64,000 bases of DNA from Ligula intestinalis. Taxonomy: Eukaryota; Platyhelminthes; Cestoda; Diphyllobothriidea; Diphyllobothriidae. Below the pieces are notes generated by a model. It was not told the origin of the DNA, ran no database searches, and worked only from the letters and a program-made list of their open reading frames with translations. Made by a program: the position numbers and the translations under genes. The stretch is from NCBI GenBank assembly GCA_036362985.1, contig JAYGXS010000009.1, forward strand, positions 8,785,545 through 8,849,544, given 5' to 3'. Position 1 is the stretch's first letter. Each line of letters starts with the position of its first letter. Below are positions 51,600 through 62,639 of this stretch, piece by piece.

Positions 51600-51840
51600 A
51601 TAACAGACACTGCTCTCGCTGCTGACGCTTAAGCAGCTCCCCTTTTGACAGGTACCCACTCTGCATAGTAGCCACCTGCAGTAAAATTTTGACTACGGTC
51701 ACCCAGGTACTCTTCAATCCAGTTATAGAGATTCTCTGTTGCCTCAGATTCGGGCAGCTTTCAGCTGGAGCGCTGATGTGGAACGCCATCAAACGCCGTC
51801 GTGAACTCAAAGTAGATAACATATGATATCCTGAACTAGA
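51600..51840 (-). pseudogene. CR1-type LINE scrap (motif A region)
   Basis: The minus strand reads SYVIYFEFTTAFDGVPHQRS, corresponding to motif A, then a stop. In another frame NWIEEYLGDRSQNFTAGGYY is followed by AEWVPVKRG. Two frames are needed, so it is dead. Confidence 0.75.
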
Positions 51841-51889
51841 TTAGACGAGCGTTCAAAATCTTCCCACCTAAACTCTTTGTCAACAATAT

Positions 51890-52557
51890 TAAGCACCTTT
51901 GTGAGACCACACCTCGAAAGTGGAATGTCAGTTTGGACACCGTGGTTGAAGAAAGATATGAACCTTCTTGAACAAGTTCAACGGAGGGTGACAAAGATGG
52001 CCGATGATCTCAGGGACTTACCATATCAAGAGAGATTGATCAAGCTTTAGCCATTTCCCTTGTCTTACAGGCACGTACAGAGCAGCCTGCCCTGGAAATT
52101 CCGGATAATCCGGGGCCATGGTTCCTCCGTCAAGTTTGGGGATTTCTTTGAGCTAGCAAACACAATTCACCTGTGTGGCCATCTTTACAAGGTCACAAAC
52201 GAACGCACTCAATTTGACCTAAGGAAGTTTGGCCTCAGCCAAAAAGTGGTCTGACCATGGAATCTGCTACCAAGCGAGACGGTGTCTGCCAATACACTCG
52301 CGGAATTTAAAGAAGACTTGATGTTATTTTATTTGACAAAAGGCGACTTTCGCATCATGATTTCTCATTTTAAATAATTTTTCTGTCTGTAGCTTGTCTT
52401 CATACTATTCCGAGACAACTCATTCGAAGGTTTGTAATGCTATTACGTCTTACTACAACTTCATATTGACTGAAACAATGATATGGATTACTTAACAATA
52501 ATAGAGTCCTCAAGGGAATTCCTTGCCTGTTACTCTTCAAATATATATATATTTATT
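51890..52557 (+). mobile_element. CR1-type LINE, C-terminal remnant on the plus strand
   Basis: STFVRPHLESGMSVWTPWLK, then EQVQRRVTKMADDLRDLPYQ (about 51905-52045), PFPLSYR, CGHLYKVTNERTQFDLRKFG, a stop replacing Arg/Trp region codons near 52250, then PWNLLPSETVSANTLAEFKE. It ends with GAGTCCTCAAGGGAATTCC, TGCCTGTTACTC and an ATATATATA run. Same subfamily as 45420-45895. Confidence 0.85.
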
Positions 52558-52929
52558 ATGCCAGTTTACAGGCAATTTTATAGAGTTGGTAGGGCACGTC
52601 TTTGGCGCCTTCCAAAACCTCGGAGACAGGAAAAAACCTAAGACAAACTCTCTCTGTTGCAGCCAGTGTTAGTTTTATTTCCATTTTGTGTTTTTTACTA
52701 CTGGGCACGATAGGGAGTTCGTTTCAAGTGAAAAAAACCTGACTTCGAAGGTACGATAGAAACGGAATACATGTACAGTTGTAAACTGAGTTGACACCTC
52801 AGCAGGTAAAAAATTTGCATATCTTTAAGGGACATTAGTTCGGGACGGAGAGGGTTAGCACAAGAACACCCTGTTCTTAGTCTTCCTTCAATGCTTATTG
52901 GCAAAATTTGTACGCTATCGGCTGAAGGG

Positions 52930-54664
52930 TTAGCCGATTGCGGCCCGCAGCTTCAGCAGCATTATCTTCAGCATGAATCCTGGCGGAGTACAAAGTCCAC
53001 GAATGCTATCAAAGTGAAAGGGAGATTCCACCGAGTGAGTGCTCGAAATTCGTGAAAGTTGTCCTGAATGTAGAAAACTAGTGATAGCCCTCTTAAACAT
53101 AGGATAGCTTTGCTGGGTTTTAATACTTTTGGGCAGCTTATTCCAGATTGATATCGCGTTTACTGAAAAGAATTGCCGGTACTTAAGTCTGCGTGCCATA
53201 GAAAGAAATAAGTACACATCTTGATGACTGGCACGTCGAGAGTGCTCGAGCTGCCTTATTGTACTGAGAGGAACAAAGGTTTGGCCATTCAAAAGTTTCA
53301 AGATTAAAAATAGACCTTTCTGCAATCTACAAAGCCACAGAGGATCCAGCTTTATAAGTTCCACCTTTGTTGGTAGGCTAAGTTATGGTGTTCTGTAGTG
53401 AAAAACTTTCTAGTGAAGATTATATTTTCTTCCGTTCACTAGTGCACAGAAGACTGAATAGGGGCGAGCAGTATTCAAGACTAGGTCTCACGTATATATT
53501 ATAAAGGCTATTTCTAACCTTTACGGTCTTAAAATTTCGAAGGGTGAATCCGGTGGTTTGGCGTGCTTTTGAGACTATCAGGGCACAGTGCTCCGACAAA
53601 TTGAGACTATTAGAATAGAATATGCCCAAATCCTTGATAACTCCTGGGACATTTTTTCGTGGCCATCTATGCTTAATTCCGGTTGGTGATCTTCGCATGC
53701 AACCATAACGGAACATTTGTGCAATGAAAGGGTGAGGCGCCATTTGCTACACCACTGGGCGAAGGCCTGAAGATCCTTTTTTATCAGCTCGAGCACGATG
53801 TTGCGATCTGCCGGTTTATACTGATAAGCGACTTTTTAATCATCAGCGTACATGAAGGGTCTACCATAAAGAAAACAATCTGAAACTTCGTTTACAAACA
53901 GGCAAAAAGGAGCGGCCCTAGTACACTACCCTGTATAACTCCACTCCTCACATGCGTGGGGTTGGAGATAACATTGGAAATTTTTACTCGTTGTGTGCGA
54001 GCATCCAAATAGGAAGATATTTAGTTCAGAAGCTTGCTACCTATGCCGAAAGTTGTCCGTTTCAGAAGGAAAAGGTTATAATTGGCCCGATCAAAGGCCT
54101 TAGTAAAATCGAAATAGAGAGTATAAAGGACAAAACCGCTGTCTCTAGATTGTAGCACATAATCAAAGTAAGAGAGCTGGCAGGTGTCGCAAGATCTTTT
54201 CTCGAGAAATCCATGTTGAGCTGCGCTAAGCAGGCTGTTTTCTGTCAAATGATGGATCATCTTTTCTTTGATCAAGGTCTCCAATACCTTCGAGGGTGCG
54301 GGAAGTGTATTTATTGGCCTAAAGTTTTCAAATGACGTCGACCGGCCATGCTTGCAAATAGGCGTTATGTGCGATTCCTTCCACAACGAAGGAAAAGTTT
54401 CGCTTTCAAGAGCAAGATAAAATATCTTACACAGAATTTACGGAAAATATCATTTGCTTCAACTTTTAGTAGGCTAACTGGAATGCCATCTGGTCCTGGA
54501 CTATAAGATTGACGATAACGGCGGATGGCTACGGTCACGTCCCAGACGGTAAAACTTATGGTTTCGAGGATGGCACCCGTCAAAGCCTGGATAGCCGGAA
54601 GTGCAGCGAACGAGTTTTCACTATAAGTTTTGGACAGGAATGCATTGAATCTATCGGCAGTCAA
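52930..54664 (-). pseudogene. reverse transcriptase and C-terminus of CR1 element I
   Basis: In separate frames: YSPGPDGIPVSLLKVEAND (about 54530-54470), WKESHITPICKHGRSTSFEN and FRPINTLPAPSKVLETLI (about 54380-54270), QHGFLEKRSCDTCQLSYFDY, VLYTLYFDFTKAFDRANYNL (motif A, about 54125), SGVIQGSVLGPLLF (motif B, about 53945) and FMYADD followed at once by a stop (motif C, about 53845). Then KWRLTLSLHKCSVMV, VKDLGIFYSNSLNLSEH-like residues, LYNIYVRPSLEYCSPLFSLL and FFSVNAISIWNKLPKSIKTQ, ending at 52930. At least four frame changes separate the blocks. Confidence 0.85.
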
Positions 54665-55210
54665 CTAAGCATCAACTATGGGGTTTCCTAAGGCGTCTTG
54701 AAGTATGGGGTGTTGCGCTTTCCTCTGCGCTTTGACTGTGCGCGAAAAGAGTTTCGCAACATTTAGAGAAAGGTTTTCAGCGAAGTTGGCCTCATCGGCT
54801 ATCTGCTTTTCTTCGAAGAGCTTCTTAGCCTGCTCAAAGATCAGTGTGATCAAGGGCAGAACGAAAGTGTCTTTCTATTGATGCAAATGACGAAAGAGAC
54901 TACGCAGCCTACGGCAGAAAGACAGAGGAAGGTACACTTCATCCTTGACATGTATTACCTTTTTACGCGGGACAAATTGGAGGATGAGTGGATCCAGCAC
55001 TTTGTACAGTGTATCGGTGCAAACATTTGTATCCAGACATTGGATAAATTCAGACCAGTCGAGAGCGTTTAAATGTGTCAGTAATGCCACCGTATATGCT
55101 GATCGGAAGTCATGATATCAACTATATTTCTGGGAAAATGTTTTGTCGGCCTCTAGAACTAGTGTGGTAACAACTGTGAGATGGTCTGAACTCCCAAGTG
55201 CGTCTAAGGA

Positions 55211-55981
55211 TTACACTGAAAGTGATTTGCACCCCCTACAAAAAATTAGGTCGATTATATTTGTTCCTCGAGTGAGAAAATCGACTACCTGATCCCACAT
55301 GCTGATATCTACAGCCTCGAGTAAGTTCTCAAACTTTGAAGTACAGGATGGTGGAAACCATTGCACGTCAGGAAGGTTAAAATCACCTGCAATCAAGCAA
55401 TACTCAAGATTCAAGTCAGCTGCGGTATGAAATGCCTGCGAGAGACAAAGATCGTAGTCTGCATTGGCATTAGGTGGGCGATAAACACAGCCAACAAGTA
55501 AGGAGTATTTGTTTTTTAGAACAACTCGTAGCCAGCAGCTCTCCTCCACCGCTGTGAATTGTGGATAGTCCAACAGGAGAAATGCAAGTGGCTGCTTTAT
55601 ATCGATGCAGCTTCCTCCGCCATGGCCACTGTTTCGATCATTCCGAATGCATGCATAGCCTTGAACAGAAATTTCAGCGTTAGCTACACAGGCCGATGCC
55701 CATGTCTCGGTTACCATAGCAATGTCTGGGCGATTGATGAAAACCAAAGTCTGGAGCAGGGTCATTTTATTAATCAGTGATCCGGCATTTGAAATGACCA
55801 ATTTAAGAAGGCATGTCTTAGGTTTGGTTGGCGGGACATCTAGGCTGTCACTGTTACCGGCTTTCATCAGAGAGATGTCCTTTTGAATTGAACTATTTGT
55901 CCCTCTCTTATTTTGAGATTTGTTTCGCCATTGGTTCCCCGTTTTTCCAGCTCTATTATTAACTATATCATCTTCATCCAC
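55211..55981 (-). pseudogene. endonuclease domain of CR1 element I
   Basis: A 256-codon open frame with LKLVISNAGSLINKMTLLQT, IAMVTETWAS (catalytic Glu block), CIRNDRNSGHGGGSCIDIKQ, LLVGCVYRPPNANADYD and LIAGDFNLPDVQW (Asp/Asn block). It ends with TRGTNIIDLIFCRG. This is the layout of the apurinic-type endonuclease of CR1 LINEs. The expected final SDHxxV block is lost past the end of the frame, where a stop follows CKSLSV. The first 70 or so residues are hydrophilic and basic and are not recognised. Confidence 0.85.
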
Positions 55982-56121
55982 TCTTTTAACTCGTAATCCG
56001 GCTGAAAAAGAACTTGTGGATGCAGATTCCGTAAGGATGGTTTGCGCTCTAGCAAAAGTTGCGTCTGCGCTTCAGTTTCTAAAATAACTTGAAGAGGTCG
56101 TGGCCGAGAATTTGATTCTGG

Positions 56122-56567
56122 AGCCCGAGTGACCCTCACAGGCTTTTTAACTAGAGACACAACAACAACAACAACAGCACAGTCAAGGACACATCTGCAG
56201 ACAGCGCTTACCTTGCGCTCACCGGCTCAGTCTGCCTCTCCATCCATTGTTATTGTTCTCGTGACTGGGTCTTTGCACTGACCAATCAGACATCCCACAT
56301 GCACGCCCGCACCCTCACATGAACAGTGGCAAACGCGAACACAAGGCACCACGGTGACCTTGAACACAAAATGGTTACACTAAACACACCGCTTCAGACA
56401 AGCTCCCAGACGGACGTTTTTATCGCTCGCAAGCAAAAAGCCCCCTCACGGCAACTTGCCTTGTGTACTAATAAACAAGTCTTAACATTTCGACTGCTTT
56501 CTCCTATCGCTCACGGAATACTCTTAGTGTAGTAATTGTAGTAGATCTCCCATACTAGACCGCTACA
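56122..56567 (+). repeat. 5' LTR, missing its first ~25 bp
   Basis: Matches 60170-60613 at about 98%. It starts abruptly at GCCCGAGTGACCC, next to the 5' end of CR1 element I. It contains a CTAATAAACAAG polyadenylation-type box and ends CCGCTACA. Confidence 0.92.
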
Positions 56568-56639
56568 TATTGGTGACCTCCGACTTTCTGAGCACAGGAA
56601 ATTGTTCAACATTCCGTCAGCTTTTACGGCAGTTCTACC

Positions 56640-56930
56640 ATGCTATCCATTCCATCTTCCGACAATGTTATTGACCTTCTACAGACATTGATGACAAAAA
56701 TGGCTTCCCAAATCACTGCATTTACCGTTGGAGACCGACAATCGCAAAGCCGATGTTCATCAAGAAATTTTAGACAATCTTCCTCACGTTCCCGCGACCA
56801 CCGTCAACTGCCTCCAAGTAGCTATTGCCGGTATCACCATCAGTTCGGAGCCAAATTGCGACGATGCGTACAGCCGTGTTCACATACATCTCCTCCTCTG
56901 GCCTTGGGAAATGATCCCGCCAGGCAGTAG
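56640..56930 (+). pseudogene. Gag remnant with CHCC box
   Basis: A 96-codon frame. Residues 1-30 resemble a Gag start (MLSIPSSDNVIDLLQTLMTK). Residues 62-80 hold YCRYHHQFGAKLRRCVQPC with C63, H66, C76 and C80, the CHCC arrangement of CsRn1-like Gag. The intervening matrix/capsid part that should span a few hundred residues is missing, so a large internal deletion joined the two ends. It stops after DPARQ. Downstream the protease lies in another frame. Confidence 0.7.
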
Positions 56931-56932
56931 AG

Positions 56933-58978
56933 GTGACTGCTGCTGGGAGTGCTACCAACCTTCACACTCGCCGTTTGTTCCTCTGGGATCCTATCGCTGG
57001 TACCAAATTCCTCATTGATTCTGGCGTGAAGGTTAGCGTGATCCCACCAAAACCAGCCGGCCGCAAGAAACGCAGCACATTGTGTCTCACTGCTGCCAAT
57101 AACTCCAGCATCTCTACCTTTGGTCAGCACTCCATTACTCTTGACTTGGGCCTTCGACGGACTTGTCTGTGGGTTTTTATAATCGCCGACGTATTTCTCG
57201 CCTTCAGCGGTGCTGATTTTCTAGCTAATTTCAACCTGCTAGTTGATCTTAAAAATCGCCGGCTCGTTGACGACGTGACACACCTCTGTGACCGCTGCCA
57301 GTCCGACGCGAATCAGTACCTCAGCCCTCTCACCGTCATGCCTATTTCTGATTGTCCATACAACTCCCTTCTTAGACAGTTTCCCCGCCTGACCAACCTC
57401 TCTTTCCGAGATGTCGATATAAGACGCACCGTCACCCACCACATTTCCACCACTGGACCTCCCAAATCTTGCCAACCGCGTCGTCTTGCCACGGACCGTT
57501 TGAAGATTGCCAAGTCAGAGTTCGAACACATGTTTGAACTCGGCATCATCCGACAGTCCGACAGCTCCTGGGCATCACCTCTTCATCTTGTTCCTAAGAA
57601 TATGGCTGGCGATTGGCGACCATGTGGCGATTACAGGGCTTTGAACTCAGTGACCCTTCCTGATCAATATCCTGTACCACACATTCAAGATTTCACTCTC
57701 TTGCTACAGGGTAAGCGCATTTTCTCTAAGATTGATCTTGTTCGTGCATACCACCAAATCCCAATCGAGGCCAGTGATGTGTCCAAGACCGCTATTAACA
57801 CTGCGTTTGGGTTAAACGAATTCACTCGCATGCCCTTTGGTCTGAGGAATGCGACTTAAACATTCCAGCGGTTCATCGATCAGGTACTGCGAGGTCTCAA
57901 CTTTGTCTATGCTTACATCGATGATTTACTTGTGGCCAGTTCTGACGCTTCTGAACGCGAGGCCCATCTGAAACTATTGTTCAAACGACTCGACTCCTAC
58001 GGTGTTATTATAAGTGCTTCCAAGTGTGAGTTTGGTGTCTCCAGCCTAGAGTTCCTTGGTCACGTAGTCGACGCAGATGGGATACAACCTGTCCCTGAAA
58101 AGGTTTCAGCAATTGCAAACTTTCCAGTCCCTATGACACTCAACCAATTACGTCATTTCTTAGGCATGGTGAACTACTACCATCGCTTTCTATCCTATGT
58201 TGCCAACATCCTGCAGCCACTCAAAATTTTCTTGGCTTGCTCAAAGAAGAAGCTGATGATTAGCGAAGAGGCCGTCAAGTCCTTCAACGACGTCAAGGCT
58301 GCTCTTGCGAAAGCAGCTCTCCTTGCCCATCCCCATCCAGATGCTCATCTAACTCTCATGACAGATGCTTCCAGCACTGCCGTTGGTGCATCCCTACAGC
58401 AAACTGTTCGTGGTGTTCTTCAGCCTCTGGCTTTCTTCTCCAAAAAGCTAAGCCCAGCAGAGACTCGCTACGGTGTCTTTAGCCGCGAACTCCTAGCCAT
58501 TTACTTATTCCTTCGACATTTCAAACATTTTCTCGAGGGTTGTGAATTTGTCGTACTCACACATCACAAACCCCTTGTTTTCGCTCTAAGGGATACACCA
58601 AATCAATACTCACCTCGCGAGATGCCTCATCTAGACTTCATCTCTCAGTTTTCCTGTGAAATCCAACATGTCCACGGAAAGGAAAATGTAGTTGCTGATG
58701 CTCTATCAGGAATCAAGATGGACTCCATCACAACACATCCCATCGATTTCATGCTCATGGCAGAAGCTCAAGAGTCTGATGAGGAACTTCCCAGATTTTG
58801 CTGCGAAGCCCCCTCTTCAGTTCTTCGGGAAGTCTCTCTTCCCACCGGAGCTGGTACCATCACTTGTGAATTTTCACCGGACACGAACGTCCCTTTGTCC
58901 CAGCAACTTTGCGAAGACATATCTATAACGTCCTTCATGGTCTATTCCACCCTGGAGTTCGGGCGACAGTGCAAATAA
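56933..58978 (+). pseudogene. Pol: protease, reverse transcriptase and RNase H
   Basis: Protease: [14 protein letters not shown] (residues 25-38, catalytic DSG at about 57017). Reverse transcriptase: [55 protein letters not shown] (motif A) and [11 protein letters not shown], then a TAA at 57857-57859. In the same frame it goes on with TFQRFIDQVLRGLNFVYAYI and DDLLVAS (motif C, YIDD at 57914-57925), LGHVVDADGIQPVPEKV and LRHFLGMVNYYHRF. RNase H: LMTDASSTAVGASLQQ, FFSKKLSPAETRYGVFSREL and VLTHHKPLVFAL. The frame closes at 58978, before the integrase finger is complete. Order and spacing are those of Ty3/Gypsy Pol. A single stop interrupts the reverse transcriptase. Confidence 0.92.
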
Positions 58979-60011
58979 TCACTGACCGATTCGTTTGGCC
59001 CAACATCAACCGGGATGTTTGACTTTGGACCCGACCTTGTCTCCCATGCCAACGGACTAAAATTCATCGACATACCTCATCTCCAATAGGCACTTTCGCC
59101 ACGCCTGATGTGCGTTTAATCACATTCACCTTGACCTGGTAGGTCCCCTCTCACCTTTTAACGGTGCTACATAGTCGCTGACTTGTGTGGACCGTTTTAC
59201 TCGGTGGCCGGTTGCTACACCCATTCCCGAAATCAGTGCCGAAACCGTTGCAAAAGCTTTCCTTACGCATTGGGTATCCAAATTTGGTGTTCCTGCGACT
59301 GTGACAACTGACCGCGGATCCAAGTTCGAGTCCAGGTTGTTCCACCAGTTCACTAACCGGATTCGAACGACGGCATACCATCCCCAGGCCAATGCCCTCG
59401 TAGAACGCTTCCATCAGCAGCTGAAGGCAGCTCTCATGGCCCAGCTCGATCCTTCCCGATGGTCCGACAATCTCCCTCTAGTGATGTTGTCCATCCGTTC
59501 TACTGTCAAGGTGGACATCGGTTGCACCGCAGCTGATCTTGTCTTCGGAACCTCCCTACGCCTGCCCGGTGAGATAGTCTCACCTACAAACACGCTAACA
59601 GCAGTCATGTTGACCGACTACGCAGTGCTATGCGCCATCTCCGCACAACCCCCCCCTCGAGCGTCACCGGCCAATTCCTTCGTCCCTCCCGACCTGGGCA
59701 CATGCAAGTTCGTCTTAGTCCGGCATGACGCTGGTCGCCGGCCACTCCAGCCTCCTTATGATGGACGTTACAAAGTTGTTCGACGATCTAACAAGGATTT
59801 TGTCATAGATCGCAACGGCAAGTCAGACACCGTCAGTATTGACCATGTCAAACCAGCTTACGTTGAAGACACGGAACTGATCTCAACCCCACACAGCGCC
59901 CAGCCGCAGATGGTGACGCCACTATCACCATCACCACCACCCAATGGAGAAAACTCGCCCCCGATTCGCCACACCAGGTCTGGCCGTCGTGTTCACTGGC
60001 CCAAAATATAA
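58979..60011 (+). pseudogene. Pol: integrase
   Basis: Past 58930 a frame change gives FHGLFHPGVRATVQIITDRF, then VWPNINRDV and a TGA, then CLPCQRTKIHRH, the HHCC zinc-finger part. From 59187 an open frame of 274 codons holds [20 protein letters not shown] (first catalytic Asp), [18 protein letters not shown] (second Asp) and [18 protein letters not shown] (catalytic Glu). Compared with the family, about eight residues are missing between FTN and [10 protein letters not shown]. It ends with [20 protein letters not shown] and [14 protein letters not shown], the usual C-terminal domain, and a Pro/Ser-rich tail. The stop is followed by TAAATAAATAAATAAA. Confidence 0.9.
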
Positions 60012-60145
60012 ATAAATAAATAAATAAATTTTATATTCTAGGCCCAGAGGCTGGCTAGATTATAAACGCCTTCACTCCGTTTTGCGTCTGCGGAAGAGCT
60101 GTGGCAGCTGTCTCAATGTCCCACCAGATTTGGACTAGTGGCTGC

Positions 60146-60613
60146 TGTAGTGTCTCCTTTTTCACTTTCCGCCCGAGTGGCCCTCACAGGCTTTTCAACT
60201 AGCGGACACAACAACAACAACAGCACAGTCAAGGCCACATCTGCAGACAGCGCTTACCTTGCGCTCACCGGCTCAGTCTGCCTCTCCATCCATTGTTATT
60301 GTTCTCGTGACTGGGTCTTTGCACTGACCAATCAGACATCCCACATGCACGCCCGCACCCTCACATGAACAGTGGCAAACGCGAACACAAGGCACCACGG
60401 TGACCTTGAACACAAAATGGTTACACTAAACACACCGCTTCAGACAAGCTCCCAGACGGACGTTTTTATCGCTCGCAAGCAAAAAGCCCCTTCACGGCAA
60501 CTTGCCTTGTGTGCTAATAAACAAGTCTTAACATTTCGACTGCTTTCTCCTATCGCTCACGGAATAATCTTAGTGTAGTAATTGTAGTAGATCTCCCATA
60601 CTAGACCACTACA
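60146..60613 (+). repeat. 3' LTR, complete (468 bp)
   Basis: Begins TGTAGTG and ends CACTACA, a perfect 7 bp terminal inverted repeat. This defines the true LTR edges and shows that the 5' LTR is short at its left end. No clear polypurine tract lies directly upstream. Confidence 0.9.
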
Positions 60614-60639
60614 AGTCCACATCATGGTCAACTCTTTCT

Positions 60640-61440
60640 TGTGTAATTGTTGACGCTAACTCTAGCGCCCTTTCTACAACTATATTCTGTTTGTGACTCC
60701 ATGGGGCATTTGTTGCGAGCTCACGTGTTTCGACCGAGCGAGCACTTGTTTTCTGTACATTCGGTTCTATAGGTCCTGCTGTACTTTTTTTCGGTAAGCT
60801 GAGTGCACACCCATTACACGTTTAGCCTTTCCATCCCTATGCTTCGGGTCAGTTGAGTGCACACCCGTGATCCGTTAAGGCTTTTTAGCCCTATGCTTAT
60901 TTGGCTTTATGATCTTATCGACTTCTTCATCATCGATTTCTGGTGCGGCGTCGAGCAACGATGTGGCGCTAGGATGCAAATCCAGATCATGGTTAATGCT
61001 GCTTTAGCCGAGAAACGATGGCGTAGACTGCGGACTTATTTGAATTTCTTTGAGATCTATCGAAAAGTCCGCTGGTATACTTGGTTCGGCTGATGATATG
61101 CGAGTTTAAGGTTTACAGGCGGAGGCTATCTGAGCATAAGAACTTTTATTTACCCCAGGTTTTTGACCAACAAGGGCTGCTTTAACCACTGGACAAGAAA
61201 TATGCGTTTTAGATAAGCTATTTCTTGTTTCAGTTCAGTTACCTCGTGGTAAAGTTCTTGCTTCATCTCGGAAAACTCGTGGCGGAGGACGAAGTCCTCA
61301 CAGTCTAACGTCGGTAAACTTAGTAGACATCATGGCCATTTGGCGGGAGTTAAACGATTAATAAAATTATCCAAATGGCCATATCGGCAGTTTCTTTCTG
61401 GCTGTATATTGATTTGTTTGTCAGTGAGGCGCTAACATCG
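60640..61440. other. no gene; two tandem units at 60793-60900 and a short hairpin at 61330-61385
   Basis: CTGAGTGCACACCC...CCCTATGCTT is repeated as TTGAGTGCACACCC...CCCTATGCTT about 55 bp apart. ATGGCCATTTGG and CCAAATGGCCAT form a 12 bp inverted repeat with a 29 bp loop. The 78-codon frame at 60857-61093 has no recognisable motif. Confidence 0.5.
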
Positions 61441-61444
61441 CTAT

Positions 61445-61500
61445 TAACCTGATTTTGCGACCCGGGTTCGAGATCCGGCGGTGACGACACTTGTAGCATT
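61445..61500 (+). repeat. tRNA-like box-B remnant
   Basis: GACCCGGGTTCGAGATCCGG fits a TpsiC arm and RNA polymerase III box B. No box A is visible upstream at the right distance. Probably a SINE scrap. Confidence 0.35.
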
Positions 61501-61799
61501 TAAGTTCTCCGTGGTTGTTAGGATTCTTAGTGTTATGACCAGCGTCTGATACTGCCAATTAAGTCGAAAGCCGAACCCAAGAGCCCGTAAGAGTGAGACG
61601 GAGAGAAGACCAGTTGGCCAGATAGTGGAATATACTGAGACAGGCACGTTGCAGCAAGTCAGAGTTTGTCCTTTAGTGAGTAACTTATGCAACGAAATGT
61701 GTTTGGTTATAAAAGTGCCTTATAAATAACGTGAGAGTCACTAGTATCCTAAATATTATGACAACATTAGGATAAGGGTATATAACAACTCAGTGATAT

Positions 61800-62225
61800 A
61801 ACGACTCAGCCTCTGATTTTTTCCCCCTTTCTACGACGGAGAGTAGAAAATGTGATTACACCGTCGGCGTGAAGTTCGCAGATTAGCAGGGGTTGTGGCT
61901 TGAAATTCCAGTTGGGATTAATGCTCGGGTTAGTAAAAAATCCACCATCGATGAGATTTACACAAAATTGACACGTCCAAGAAGTGATTTCCAAACTTTG
62001 GAAATTTTCAGAGCCCCCGGATTGAGATGTCCACGAAGATAATTCCAAACTTTGCAAATATATAGTCAATTCTTGAATAATTTCCAATAAGCATGTCTTC
62101 TATACTGAGATAGAGACTAAAAACACGTAAGCTTGACACACTTGAAATTCGCAAACAATTTCAAGCATATATAATATATGTCTTGCCTGTTCTTGCTTGT
62201 AACCCTTAAATATACATATATATTT
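61800..62225. other. no gene; a short tandem at 61975-62045 and a LINE-type tail at about 62180-62230
   Basis: A duplicated unit (AAGTGATTTCCAAACTTTGG and AAGATAATTCCAAACTTTGC) gives the repeated peptide LQSLELSSWTSQ / FQSLEITSWTCQ on the minus strand. The plus strand near 62185 reads TGTTCTTGCTTGTAACCCTT, then AAATATACATATATATTTA, like the 3' ends of the CR1 copies at 45.4 and 52.5 kb. Confidence 0.5.
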
Positions 62226-62639
62226 ATATGTCATCCCTCCATGGCCACTTCATAGTGTTCGAACGTTGTGCTAAGGTTTGTAAGACAAGAGCTCTTCCCA
62301 CAGAAAACATGCTGGACTGGGCTGATTTGGTGGCGAAATGTATCGAGCGATATTATTTTATTAAATTATCTAATAAATTAAATAAATTAAACGTTTTAAT
62401 GATCCTTTCCATCAGGTTAAAACAAATGCATGTCAAACTGACCAGTCCGTAGTTTGCGTAGAAGTACACCTGGGATCTCATCCGGTAAAGGTGACTTGGC
62501 CAGATCCAACTTCTTTAACTGTCAAAGCTATTTGCAATGTAAGTAATTTAGTGTTTACAATCAAGCTGTTGCCCAATTTCTGATATATGCATGACAAGTT
62601 TGGAGGAGATGTCTCGCCTCTTAACTGTCCACTGGTGTT

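Larger units (their letters stand above)
52560..56121 (-). mobile_element. CR1-type LINE (element I), nearly complete, inactive
   Basis: Reading leftward from about 56121: an N-terminal basic segment, an endonuclease (55981-55211), a linker (55090-54665), a reverse transcriptase (54664-53800), the thumb and C-terminal region (53796-52930), and a 3' untranslated part to about 52560, where it meets the tail of a plus-strand CR1 copy. It is broken by stops and frame changes. Its 5' end abuts an LTR of the neighbouring Gypsy element that lacks its first 25 or so bases. Confidence 0.85.
56122..60613 (+). mobile_element. Ty3/Gypsy LTR retrotransposon, CsRn1-like, defective
   Basis: 5' LTR (truncated) 56122-56567; primer site 56571-56584 (TGGTGACCTCCGAC, like the complement of tRNA-Trp 3' ends); Gag remnant with CHCC box; protease, reverse transcriptase and RNase H; integrase; then a short inserted LINE-like tail at 60008-60070 and the 3' LTR 60146-60613. 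CsRn1-group elements of flukes are known for tRNA-Trp priming and a CHCC Gag box, both seen here. The LTRs differ at about nine positions plus two small indels over 445 bp. The internal ORFs carry at least three lesions. Confidence 0.9.

Noticed and set aside
57000..57860. possible domesticated Gypsy protease/polymerase gene
   Set aside because: It sits between matching LTRs with stops and frame changes, so it is an ordinary defective element rather than a host gene.
60857..61093. 78-codon plus-strand frame as a possible small gene
   Set aside because: No motif or splice signal, and it starts inside a tandem repeat unit.
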